Origin: Achaetomium macrosporum
Taxonomy: Eukaryota > Ascomycota > Sordariomycetes > Sordariales > Chaetomiaceae
NCBI GenBank assembly: GCA_033296875.1
Contig: MU860140.1
Span: 1-64,000 of the forward strand
Direction of reading: 5' to 3'
Length of the DNA stretch: 64,000 nucleotides
Part shown: positions 1 through 10,147 of the stretch, in pieces
Layout: every line of letters begins with the position of its first letter
How positions within the stretch are numbered: the stretch's first letter is position 1
The notes under the pieces: model-generated
Told to the model about the DNA's origin: nothing
Databases searched by the model: none
What the model saw: only the letters and a program-made list of their open reading frames with translations
Program-made: the position numbers and the translations under genes

Positions 1-2444
1 GGGGGCGGGAAACCTACATCATTATCGCACTGAATCATTGTCCCGAAACTGACCCGGTTACAGAGACAGTATCTCTCTTCGTCGGGGTCAATCAAGTTCC
101 CTTCGTCGTCCACCTCCACCTCGAGGATGTCCCCTCCAGCTCCCGCTGCGGCATTGTCCGCTTTATCTTTAGCCGCCTTGTTCGCCGCCGCCCGCGCACT
201 CTTCTTCCTCGGTGCCGCCTTCCGCCGCCCCACGGCGCTGTTACCGCCGCTGTTGGTCCGGCTGATGATGCCGGGGGCCGGCCGCTTTGTGCGCTTGCTT
301 GGCTGCCGAACACCCGCGGCTGCACTGGTTGCTGTTGTTGCTCCAGCAGCGGCAGCTGCAGCCACTGTGGACTGTTGGTCCGCTCGTTCAGGCGCAGGCG
401 TGTTCCGGGCGGTACTAGCGCGCCGGGGACGGTCTGCTGCCAGAGAAGGCTGCGGCTCCTGACTGGCGGCCTTGCCGCGGGACCTTGGGCGCGACACTGT
501 TGTCATCGAGGTGACCTCAGGGTCGGGCTTGGGTGCTATCGAAGGGCTCGCTGAGCGGGATAGGGGACCCGTAGTGACTTGAGCCGCCCTTGCCTCCAGT
601 TGCTGCTGCTGTTCCCGTGCTGCTTGAGTCTTGCGGGTTTCTCTCGCAGGAGGCAGGATTGGTGTAATGGATTTCCTGGGCGAGATGACCGGAGGAGGAA
701 TCGGTGTCTCAGTTGCAGGCAGTTTAACGGATGCTAGGCTCGGCGCACCACTTGGACCTGCATAGCTGCTGGCAGGAGAGGTTGCCGAAGCTGCTGATGT
801 CGCCGACTTCGCCGTGGTAGATTGGTCCTGGCCGTGAATCGGCAGGGGGATTGGCGTCGTCGATTGCAGAAGGGCAGCATTCGACGTGCGCTGGGGTTGC
901 TGTGTCAGGATCTCAAGAGGCAGCTGCGAGCCGCCCGGCGTAAGGACTGGCGGAGGGACGGGAGTCTCCGTCTTTGTACGCTTGATCTGGATTCTCTGGG
1001 GTTGACCCTCGGCCGTCTCCAGCTTTTCGGTGTCAGCCTCGGGCCCGGAATCTCTCTTGCGCTTCCGATGTGCTTTCGCCTTACCGGCCGCCTTGGACGG
1101 GTCCTGAACGTTGGCCTGAGTGGTGTCTGACATGAGAGTTCGCGCGATGGCGTCGAATCTCCTGGCAGACTCCTCAGCCTCTTCCGCAGCCATCTTAGCC
1201 AAGAGCTCTCTCTTGAGCTTTTTTGCCTCGTTTAGCTTCATCCCGCGATTGCTCAGGCTCTTTTCGTCAGACGCCAGGGTCTCCAAAGTTAGAGCCCCAA
1301 GCGGCATCCGCTTCTCGCCCGTGTCCGGATCGACGGTCGGGACGGGCATCTGGCCCTCGAACACGCGCCCTTCCGCTTCGGCCTTCTGCTTTGCAGCTCT
1401 AAAGGCGTCCACGCCCCTGCCAAGGGCGCTCAGCTCACGTGCCACCATCGTATCACTCGGGGTCCAGGCAGCATTCTTTTTCATCCGCTTCCTGAGTCTA
1501 GCTAATTCATATGGAGTGAGCTGTCCCCAGGGCGCGTCAGGGCTGCCAATGACGGCATTTTCTGGGGGAGGCGCCAGCTGGGCCATCGCAGCGCTCGTCG
1601 ACAGCCCAGCACCTGGCAGGTTGGGTGGCACAACAGAGGTCCTTGGTCGAGGCGGCCTTCCAGGCTTAGGGGCTCTCGACAAGGTCTTCACCACCTTGAT
1701 GCGTGTCTGTGGAGCTGGGGTCAGCCTATTGGATAGGCCTTCCTCCTCATCCTCATCCTCCTCCGAGCTGCTGTCCGTTCCTGTGGTATATGCGTCGTAG
1801 TTCAGCTCGTAAGGGGCGAGGACCTCCCCTGGAACCGTAATTCGCGGCACTCGTGGCCTGCGCACCTTTTTCCCGTCCATACGCATCGCTATTTTGGGCG
1901 CCCGTGACATTTGCGGCGATTTGGTTGCGACAGGACTTTTCTGCTCTTCGGCAGGGGGGTAGTTCTCGAGCATTGTCTCGAGTTTCGCGAGGATGGTCTT
2001 GGCGCGGGCATAGTGACGGTTGATGTTCTCAGCCATGCGCTGAGCCTCGGCCAGCGAGAAGACGCGCGAGTTCAGGGCATGATGGAGGTTTTCTGAAATC
2101 TGAGCGCGGAGCTCGACAGGGTCGGTCCGTTCGGCAGGTGGGAGGTCGGGCAGTTGACCCCAGAGAGTGGTAAGATCGTGCAGATTCCCCGACGCATCGA
2201 TGTAATTCTCATCAAGCTTCCCAATCAGGGTCAGAGAACGCGTAATGTCGGCCGGAAGGTATTCGGTGAAGTCGAGGAAATCTGAAACGGTGGCCTGCGC
2301 GTCGGGGTCGGCACGCATGTCAAGATGGTTTAGGGAGTTGGAGACGGGGCCAACTGGCTGGCTGCCGGGCTCAATTGACGGCGCAGGTTGCCGGGGCGAT
2401 ATGGGTTCGTCCATGTCAGGGCGCGGAATCTCGTCCGCCGCCAT
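1..2444 (-). CDS. ING-family PHD-finger protein, probable Pho23 (Rpd3L HDAC subunit), 3' end beyond window
   Basis: The first exon (18-2444) encodes 809 residues from an ATG at 2444. An ING N-terminal helical domain is visible at about residues 53-165, containing FLDFTEYLPADITRSLTLIG, typical of Pho23/Yng proteins. A long low-complexity middle follows, rich in Pro, Ala, Thr and Lys, with an acidic run SSSEEDEDEEE. At residues 792-809 a PHD finger begins (YCLCNRVSFGTMIQCDND) and is interrupted by a good donor (GTAGGT, positions 17-12), so the rest of the finger lies in an exon outside the window. ING proteins read H3K4 methylation through the PHD and tether histone acetylase or deacetylase complexes. 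The length and long linker fit Pho23 of the Sin3-Rpd3L deacetylase better than the shorter Yng1/Yng2, but this subgroup choice is inference. Confidence 0.82.
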   Translation of the reverse strand, partial: MAADEIPRPDMDEPISPRQPAPSIEPGSQPVGPVSNSLNHLDMRADPDAQATVSDFLDFTEYLPADITRSLTLIGKLDENYIDASGNLHDLTTLWGQLPDLPPAERTDPVELRAQISENLHHALNSRVFSLAEAQRMAENINRHYARAKTILAKLETMLENYPPAEEQKSPVATKSPQMSRAPKIAMRMDGKKVRRPRVPRITVPGEVLAPYELNYDAYTTGTDSSSEEDEDEEEGLSNRLTPAPQTRIKVVKTLSRAPKPGRPPRPRTSVVPPNLPGAGLSTSAAMAQLAPPPENAVIGSPDAPWGQLTPYELARLRKRMKKNAAWTPSDTMVARELSALGRGVDAFRAAKQKAEAEGRVFEGQMPVPTVDPDTGEKRMPLGALTLETLASDEKSLSNRGMKLNEAKKLKRELLAKMAAEEAEESARRFDAIARTLMSDTTQANVQDPSKAAGKAKAHRKRKRDSGPEADTEKLETAEGQPQRIQIKRTKTETPVPPPVLTPGGSQLPLEILTQQPQRTSNAALLQSTTPIPLPIHGQDQSTTAKSATSAASATSPASSYAGPSGAPSLASVKLPATETPIPPPVISPRKSITPILPPARETRKTQAAREQQQQLEARAAQVTTGPLSRSASPSIAPKPDPEVTSMTTVSRPRSRGKAASQEPQPSLAADRPRRASTARNTPAPERADQQSTVAAAAAAGATTATSAAAGVRQPSKRTKRPAPGIISRTNSGGNSAVGRRKAAPRKKSARAAANKAAKDKADNAAAGAGGDILEVEVDDEGNLIDPDEERYCLCNRVSFGTMIQCDNDVGFPP

Positions 2445-3671
2445 GTTGATTCGCTCGAGTGTTTTCCTGCTCGGTTGCCTTGCGCAAAACTCCAGCTACC
2501 GCTGGTCTAGGTCAGCCCCACTTTGCACACTATTTTGAAGGCCGTGCCATAAGCGTGACAAAGCTCGAGTGTGGCTCTGTGCGTTGCTTGTTGTTTGGAG
2601 ACGACAGAACAGTGTCAGGTGGACGGATGGACGGTCGTGATCCTGGGCGCGCAGTTGAAGCTCTGAAGTTTCGCGCCGAAGGGTTGCACTCGCAGGACCC
2701 AATTGCCCCACTTTTCAAACGGATCACTTCTGCACGTCCGCTCGCTAACTCCCGTTCATTACCACAATAAGTTGCATGGTTCATTACCACAGTAAGGCAC
2801 TCACCCAATCCGATTGTTGCATGGTTACCGTTTCAGGACGGGGTGAGGTTTGAACGAGGTGACTGTTTTCTTTCACCGTCGCCTGACCTGTCGCCCTGTT
2901 ATTTGTGTAACATGCTATGTGTTACACAAGGTCTCAGGCAGACAACGTCGATCCTTCATAAGCAGACAAAATCAACTTGTCATCTTACTGGAAAGTTCAC
3001 CCGAGAAGGACAGATTTGATTTCAAGCGCCTTTGCTTGTGAATCACGGGCGTAAGCCGAACAGGCAGTAAGGCGGACTTGGACATTACGTGTTGATGTTG
3101 AAGGCAACTCAATACCACTGTGGTTCTGTCACCGTGTTGACTTGTAACTTCATTGTGCGGTCATTCTTTGATGAGTTGCCAGACTGCTGCCAAAGCAATC
3201 TAGGGAGTTAGGTAGCTGTCTGGAAAGCCGGTAGCCCGAGACTCTACGAATCAAGAGCCAAACGCAAAGTCTAACTCTAATTCAAAACCTCCAACCCGTC
3301 AAAAGAGTACATGGCAGTGAGCCCATTCTGTAGAGTTGTTCCAAGCTGTCATATCTCCCATCCCCAAGTATAACAAACATAAAACACCAGATACTGCCGA
3401 AAGTAGAAGACGATGAACGAAAAGAAAAATCCGCAAGAAGTCAAGAGAACCAGCAACCACCGTGCCAACCCAAACCGTGTGCACCAGTGGCATACAGATC
3501 CGGTGTACAACCCCATACCCCATCATCAGCGCCATGAGACAAGATAAGACAGAGCAGAAGGGAGAAGAAAGAGAAAACAAGGCAGGCTGAACAGACCAAG
3601 CAGCCAACACTGAGATCTGGGAGTCCATGCCAAAGACCAATTTTCCTAGGCGGCGTGACTCTTCCGTTGAA
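2445..3671. other. Intergenic: promoter of the ING/PHD gene and 3' side of the bactofilin-like gene
   Basis: This stretch should contain the promoter and leader of the ING/PHD gene (start 2444) and the 3' UTR of the bactofilin-like gene (stop 3672). Short open frames exist in several phases but none shows a recognisable domain or splice structure. I see no RNA gene or repeat. Confidence 0.5.
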
Positions 3672-4569
3672 TCAGCGTTGAACCAGCTTCGCGCCATGGA
3701 CCGTCTCGCCCTCATCGGCCTCATACCACGACTGGTCGCCGACAGTCGTGAGCGATGCATATGCCGTCAGCGTCCTGCACTTTCTGTGCGTCCAAGTCAG
3801 ACATCTCGTAAACCCACATACCGACCCTCAAAACTTACAGATACCCATTGATAGTCAACGCGCCCCAAACCTCCAAATCGCCCTGCACCTCCAACGATCC
3901 ATTGACCTTGAGCTTGCCAAAGATCTTGACTTTGTCCCTGCACACAGCAAAGTCTCCCGTTAGCCTGCTACTCCGTTCTTCCCCTTTCCATAGAGAAAAT
4001 AAAAAGTAAATAGACGGAGAGACTCACATGCAAACAACAGCCCCATTGACCTTCACATTCCCCATGCTCTTGACCTTCCCAGCACAGCTCAGGTTCCCGC
4101 TGACCTTGAGGTCGCCGTACGCCTCGATGCGGTCCCGGACGGAGAAGTCGCCGTTGAAGGTGACGGAGGCCATGGACTTGACGGACCCGTCGACCTCCAT
4201 CGGCCCGCGCAGGTCGAGCGAGTTGTCGGACTTGATGCTCTTCGTCTTCTTGACCGAGGAGCTCGTGCTTGTTGTACTCGAAGGGCCGGCCATCATCATG
4301 GGCTGGTCGAAGGACATAATCTGCTCGTACTCATACATCGTTTCGGTTTCTGCTTCTGTTGCCGTGGGTGCTCGTGTGGAAGTGGAGGTTCGGGGAGAGG
4401 GTACGGCTGTGGTGGTTGGAGACGTTGAAGGGGATGAAGCCGCGGTAGCTGTGATGGTAGGAGCTGGCGTTGATGTAGCGGTTGGTGGAGGCGATGTTGG
4501 GGTTGGTGACGGTGTTGATGGTGAGTTCTCCGTCGTCTCAACCGAGGGAGGTCGCCTGCCCCTTTTCAT
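3672..4569 (-). CDS. Bactofilin-family (polymer-forming) protein with Ser/Thr/Pro-rich N-terminus
   Basis: Three exons (4028-4569, 3839-3937, 3672-3783; GTGAGT/CAG and GTAAGT/CACAG introns) give 250 residues. The first 80 or so are a Ser/Thr/Pro linker. The C-terminal half is a run of short beta-repeats with the bactofilin signature: hydrophobic-Gly-Asp/Asn steps such as MEVDGSVKS, VTFNGDFSV, GDLKVSGNLSC, VKVNGAVVC and KLKVNGSLEVQGDLEVWG. Bactofilins self-assemble into beta-helical filaments in bacteria, and homologous domains (DUF583) occur in fungi, where the role is not established. The start is uncertain. The frame stays open upstream to 4691 without an ATG, so I used the ATG at 4569 (A at -3), but an upstream exon is possible. 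The last exon (ending TVHGAKLVQR) is inferred from a clean splice and coding-like sequence; reading straight on from exon 2 would stop at once. Confidence 0.7.
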
Positions 4570-6250
4570 GTTTCTCGAGACAGAGCCAAAGGCAGCAGAG
4601 CTCTTGAAGAAGGCAGCAACACTGTATGACCCGGTGTAGCTTTCCGATGACACCCCTACGGCGTATCCGTCATGCTCAATGCACCGCTACCACCTGTGGA
4701 TAGGACAAGTGACCGGTAGCAATGAGGCTTAGTGAGGTTGAATATTGGATGTAACTGGGAGTCGACGTCTTCCAATGGCGATGTTCGGGAAGCTATATAG
4801 AAAGCGGCAACATTCCGAGAAAGGAAAACCCCCAGCCCTCGACTCGGTCGGGATGGGCAAAGGCCATGGTGTAAGTCACCTCAAGCCCGTGTAGTCATGT
4901 TGTCCAACGCTCAACAGTCCTAGAGCGCATTCTAGGCCAAGCCATGAGCCTCCACTCCGCGTCGGACCCGGCCCGGCTTCTGCCTGTGAGTGGTTCTGAC
5001 CGAGGCGGTTCACGAGAGCCCACATCCCGGGATGGACATGAGTCGTTTTCGCTTCCCATTACCACTTCGCTCAGAGGAGCAACGACCAAGTCGACACTAA
5101 CGGGGCGCGAGTCACGCGCTCCACAGCCTTCCCGAGACATCATGTACCGTCCCCAGGCACCGCACCCTCATCCTGGCACGTTCCAGACCCAAATGTAGAA
5201 ATAAGAATGACAGGCATATCCCAGTTCATCTTAGGCCACGACAGAGAGTCGCAGCTTCGACGCATAGACGCTGGTTGTCATGCCAGTTTCCGGAGACCGT
5301 TGCGGTTCCGGGCTGTTGGAGACACCAAAAGACAGGATTGGAGCAGGATAATGTGGCGCAGTGAGCTCTAATCGATGGTTTCCCAATACAGAGGCACAGA
5401 GCAGAGATCTGTAGCCGCAGCCGCAGATAGTGCTCCTGAGGCGCTTGTTTCTCAGCCCTTTTCGGGCTTGAAACACTTTTTTCAGATTCCAGATGGAGAG
5501 GCCGCCAGCCGGTTCCGGGCGTGGGCGGAGAAGCCCGGGCGTTGCATCAACGGCGCCGGAGGCCCGGTGTGAAATGAATGCTTAATTCTCGCCCTGCCAT
5601 TCGCTCAGCTCCATGGTGCTGCTCACTAAAAGATTCAGGTAAGGCGCAGCACGGCTGAAGAAGGTTAAGTCACTTGCGGCACGTGTTTGCATGCATGTTG
5701 TCATCCCGCTCCCATTTTTCTCTCTTTCGCGACGGTTGCTTTATCGGATAACCGTATTCACTCCCCCACCACTCGGGAACGCCTTGCCTTATCCTCCCAA
5801 GGCGATTTCGGACTCAGCTGGTCTTGGCATGGGGACGTTACCCGGTCTTTGAGTGACACCGTTGCCGCAAACGCGCGCCAATCTGTCCAGGGGTGCCGAC
5901 TCTTCGGACGATGCAAATCGGGGACCCGATGCAGCGACCGACAACTCGAGAGTCGACCTGGGGTTCCACGAGGTTCTGCCGCCCTGCTGAATCATCGGAT
6001 TCAAAGCCACCACTGCTACCCTACCACAACTGATGAACTCAAACAGAGATCGAGACGGATGCCTGTCAATTTGGATGCCCGGACCACGTTCGATCCGTGG
6101 CCAAACGGATCAGCGTCCTCAGATCCGGCATATGCAGCCTAGCCAGCGTATCATTTGGAAGTCGATCAAGGCCCTGTTGCCTTCGTTTCATGTAAACAGC
6201 TGTCCGAGGGCAACGTCATCTGGAAACCGCGACGCAGCCGGTTAGGCAAC
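4570..6250. other. Intergenic: promoter of bactofilin-like gene and 3' side of membrane-protein gene
   Basis: Apart from the TATA-like element at 4794, I see no conserved domain, RNA gene or clear repeat. Open frames up to about 150 codons (for example 5687-6142 +) have unbiased composition and no splice-supported extension. Confidence 0.45.
4794..4799 (-). promoter_or_regulatory. TATA-like element upstream of the bactofilin-like gene
   Basis: The sequence ctatatag lies about 225 bp upstream of the proposed start of the bactofilin-like gene and is the only TATA-like run in its proximal upstream region. A short open frame (ATG at 4671, six codons with stop) lies between it and the start and may be a uORF. 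Assignment as a TATA box is inference from position. Confidence 0.3.
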
Positions 6251-7504
6251 TCATATGCTTCCGACATATCTTAGCGTGAGCCCGGTCGCGAAGGCAGCGG
6301 CGACCCACACCCCGACATAGACCACCGCGCCATAAGATTCGATGCCCTTGATCGCCAACGCGGTGTCCAAATAGGTGCCGACCGCGGTGAACAGCATCGC
6401 CACAGCTGTACGCTTGAGCGACACCTTGGTGCTTGTCGAATATCCCCACAAGTTCCATGCTACCGTCTGCCCCAGAGTAGCGTTGACGGGATCGAACTCA
6501 GCGTTCTTCTGGTCCTCCAATGTCTGCGGCGTAGTGACGAAGGGGGTGAAGATGAAGGTTCGCGCCGCCAACCCGAAGAGCAGGCTGAGAGCTTGGGTCA
6601 TCGGGCTGCCCAAGCCGAGGAAGGTCGCATTGGCTGCGGGCTTGATGGTGGGTACACCCTCAAAGTATAGGACCAACTTGCTAGGCAGAAGGAACCGACC
6701 AGCGAGGAAGAGCACCACGCTATAGACGAGCGCCGACTGGAGTGACGTGAGGATTTGGATCACTCTGTCGCCGACAATGTCCTTGTTTGGGGTGCCGGGA
6801 GCGTCTGAGTGGGCACCAGACAGCCGGCGCACGAGAAGGAACGGCAGAAACGCTGATGCAACGTCAACGGCGAGGTAAGCGCCAGCCGTCAGTGCACGGA
6901 TCCCGTAGAAGATGGAGATGAGATAGGTCTGGGCCATGCTTGTCAGTGGACTGCGCCCTGCTGCCATGTGGGAGAAGCGGGGGGTCCCGGGTCGTTTACG
7001 GCCCTCCGCGGGGAAAGGACAAGACCAAACTTACCGCAGGACCATGCGAGAGCAGGGACAGGGCTGCAAGATCGTAGCCGTCGTAGTCGTTGTACCAGCC
7101 TAAAGCTAGTCCAAACCTGCCGTGCCAGTCGGGGTTAGCCTGGCCGAACTGAAGGGGGGTTCAGCCTCCTCAGCCCTGAGGGCACATTCGAAGATAACAT
7201 ACAATCTCCACGCCGCAAGAACACCGAGCTCGCTCCTCGAGACCTCCTCTCTCATGATGCTGCCCACCTCATTTTGGCTGTAATGGTCGACAAACGAGCG
7301 CCCCAGCGAAGAGAGTGCAAGGCTCAAAACAACAGCCAGCGCGAACCGCACCGAGCCGGGAAGGCGGGAGTCACGTCTCCTTGAGAGCGTCCCGACTTTG
7401 GCTCCGATGGACTCAGCGAGGTCGCTTGAAGCCGTGTCTGCAGCTGAGGCCGCTGCTGCCGCTCCATCCACGACGGCGCTGGCAGCCTCCTTAGCTCGAC
7501 CCAT
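6251..7504 (-). CDS. Conserved fungal multi-pass membrane protein of unknown function
   Basis: Three exons (7203-7504, 7035-7116, 6251-6928) give 353 residues. The splice sites are GTATGT/GGCAG and GTAAGT/CCCAG, and the second intron removes an in-frame ATG (6967) that would otherwise look like a start. After an Ala-rich N-terminal tail (about 1-50) there are around six hydrophobic segments, including VRFALAVVLSLALSSLG, the ALVYSVVLFLAGRFLL region and the VVYVGVWVAAAFATGLTLRY region near the C-terminus. A conserved-looking loop FGLALGWYNDYDGYDLAALS spans the first splice junction. I recognise the architecture as a Pezizomycotina family without assigned function; I cannot name a substrate. The ATG at 7504 has A at -3. 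Confidence 0.72.
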
Positions 7505-8509
7505 CGTGGGTTGGCGAGAATGAGGTTTGTGGGTCGCGTGTTTACGAGGGGGAAAAGGCGGAAGAAACGGGTCCAAAGCAAGAAAGACGGGCGCCAGCGC
7601 TGTGCGACACCGGCAATCTTAGATCCGAAGCCACTGAAGCCAAATAGATCGGATCCGGGCTACTAATTCGTGGAAAGGTCTCGGATGACAGATGGTCCTT
7701 GTGTGTTGTTGTTGGTGGGATTGGATGGGCTCAAGCTCAAGCGGGCGTGGGGAATTAGAGATGCGAGATTTGTGGAGACGGATGACGTCGAAAACCATCG
7801 CGTTCCCCTCCCCCGGTGCAACCTGTTGATCCACTGTTGAGGCAACTGCTGCTGCCCCTCCCCCCTACTGATTGCTGTGCGAGCCATCCAACGCTCCGCT
7901 GCCCAAACGCCAGCAAACAGACAACAAACACCGCCCATCTGAATCAGCAGGAGCATGCCAATACGAGATCCATTTGATTACAATCTCATTTCGAATTTAC
8001 CGAAATGCCAAAATACTAATCCCTGCTGTAGCGCAACGAATATCTGGACTGAGATTGATCAGTGTCTGTGCCGTCAGACCGATGGTCTCGACTTGGAGAA
8101 TATACTTGGGTGAGTTGCAGCCTTCCCTTGTTGATAGCTTCTTCATTTCGCCCCATGAAGAACAAGAGATGGCATCGGGGCGATACTATCCCAAACCGTT
8201 GGCCGAAAACGAGAACCCCAGGGCTATCAAGACAGTCGCAATCGCTCAACGCTCGCACACGACCCTTACTTTAACCTCGTGGAGCTGGCCGGCTTCCCTT
8301 ATTACATCGGTCCCATCGCGGCAACTCTCCACTCATCGGTGCCAAGGTTCGTCGGCGGAGCGATTTCATTTACACGCTTACACAGACAAGTAGACAAAGG
8401 AGACCGTTTCCATCATATCCCATGTCCATATCATAGGTCCCGGCGGTTCATAGCTCATGCACAAGCTTCTCCGCCCAAAAGAATACCGTCTAGCCGCGGT
8501 TTCAACAGC
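7505..8509. other. Intergenic: promoter of membrane-protein gene and 3' side of C2H2 gene
   Basis: Contains the 5' flank of the membrane-protein gene and the 3' UTR of the zinc-finger gene. Antisense frames that look long here run into the zinc-finger coding region and are shadows of it. Nothing else recognised. Confidence 0.45.
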
Positions 8510-10147
8510 TCATTCTTCCATCCTCCCAAAGACGCCGTCGTCGTCCTCGTCGCTTCGAGCCCGGGACCGCATGTCTTCGTCGTCGTCGCCCATGACGCTC
8601 TCTGGGCTCTCCTCCATTTTGGCATCCGCCCGACGCAGCTCACCGCGCGTGAAGCTCTCAGGTGCCCTGCTAGGGTAGCTGTTGATGAAGCTCGTGCCGT
8701 ACAACGACCCCTGATCGAGGTATTGCGCCGGAAGTGGCGGGACTGGCGGGGCATCCGCCGGGATTTGAACGGTTCGGGAGCCGCCGTTGCTGTTGAAGCT
8801 GCAACTAAGGAGCTCAACGGCTGCGGCCAGCTCGCGATCGTCCTGCCCTGTCGCGTTCCTACCCGACGACGTGGGCCTCTGCTCCTGACTGAGTTGCCGG
8901 AAGTGGCTAAAGCCGGAGACGCTTGGGATAGTGCCTGCGGCTGAGCTGGCATAGGCCGCGGTTTGGAATGACCGAGAAAGACCGTTCCCACTGCCATATC
9001 TCTTGTCGAAGCCCCGATAAGACGCATTGGCTGGGTGGATTGCGTCCAGCTGCGGCGGCGGGGTCGTGTCGGCCGAGCCACGGTCCTGCTGCTCCGAGTA
9101 TCCGCTCGCGGCCGGAGATGCCGAGTCCCGGTCACTAATCGAATCCCTAGTCGAGTCTGGGGGAGTCGTGGTGATGGCCGTCGCAGTGGTGGTGGGAGTG
9201 GCGGAGGCGCGGCTATTGTTTGCGCTGTTGTTCATGGCAACTAGAACCGAGGCGGCCTCCAGAAGCTGAACTTGCTGGTGCTTGGAAATCAAGAGCTTGG
9301 AAGTGTAAGACCATTCGGGAGTGTGCTCCCACCTGACGAGCAGACAAGTCAACACACGCGCTTTCAAACCGCACAGCCTAGGATCCGTAAGGGGTACGGG
9401 GTTGCCGGCTCCGCACTCGGGGACCACGTGGTGGGAGAGGGTAGGGAAAGGAAATTGGGCACAAACAAATGCTTGTTCAAGCAGCTGCTATGCTTGTATC
9501 CCTTCCCGCACTTCTCGCAGCGAAGTTCCGGGCGGTTACTCTTCCGGCCACCTTCCTTGACCAGCGGCTGACCGTCGCTGGCCCTCCTCACGCGAGCCTT
9601 CTGCAAAGCAGACTCCGCGTCGTCCCCGGACATGTCGTTCAGCTCATCGTCAATCGCACTGTCCTGCACGTTGACCGTTCCGTTTCCTGTCGCAAATCGG
9701 CGAGTCGGAAGGCTGGCGGGCGGGGAAGGCAGGCTTCCCACGATCGCCGACCGCGAAAGCCCGTTCTTAGAAACAGTGTTTCGACGGCCATTGACGGTGA
9801 TAGGGAGCGGCATGGCAACGTCGCCAGACTCCTGCAGCGCCGTGGCTATCGCTGCCATATTGGCACCAGTGTTTGTCATGCTCTTGCGGCGGGTAATGCG
9901 GTGGGTGCCATTGAGGGCGCTGCCGAGGAGCGAGTGCGAATTGTTTCGCGAGTGGGTTTGTCGGCTGACTGTGAGACCACCGGGTATGGAGGTGGACGAG
10001 ATTGATGGCCGGTGCGTGAGCGGTCGCGAGGTTTGTTGTATTTCCTAAGATACATGGCGCGGTCAGGGCTACTCCCATCTCCGCAATTGAAGAGCCGAAC
10101 TCGCAGTGGGCGTGGAGTCAGACTTGACTTACCTTGAAGGAAGCCAT
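8510..10147 (-). CDS. Single C2H2 zinc-finger protein, probable transcription factor
   Basis: Three exons: a 15-nt first exon encoding MASFK (10133-10147), 9467-10044 and 8510-9332, totalling 471 residues. The second intron splits the only zinc finger. Exon 2 supplies CEKCGKGYKHSSCLNKHL and exon 3 supplies WEHTPEWSYTSKLLISKHQQ, so together they make a classical C-x2-C...H-x3-H finger followed by a conserved helical extension (VQLLEAASVLVAMN). Upstream is a Ser/Arg/Thr-rich region with RRKS and an acidic DDELNDMSGDD patch. Downstream is a long Ser/Thr/Pro/Gln-rich tail ending in an acidic run. The finger plus its C-terminal extension recur in filamentous fungi, so sequence-specific DNA binding in the nucleus is likely. 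I cannot assign a target or a named orthologue. Confidence 0.82.

Noticed and set aside
6929..6967. ATG at 6967 as start of a shorter membrane protein
   Set aside because: It lies inside an intron: splicing the upstream exons to CCCAG at 6929 joins HGPA to TYLISIFYG in frame and gives a longer, coherent membrane protein.
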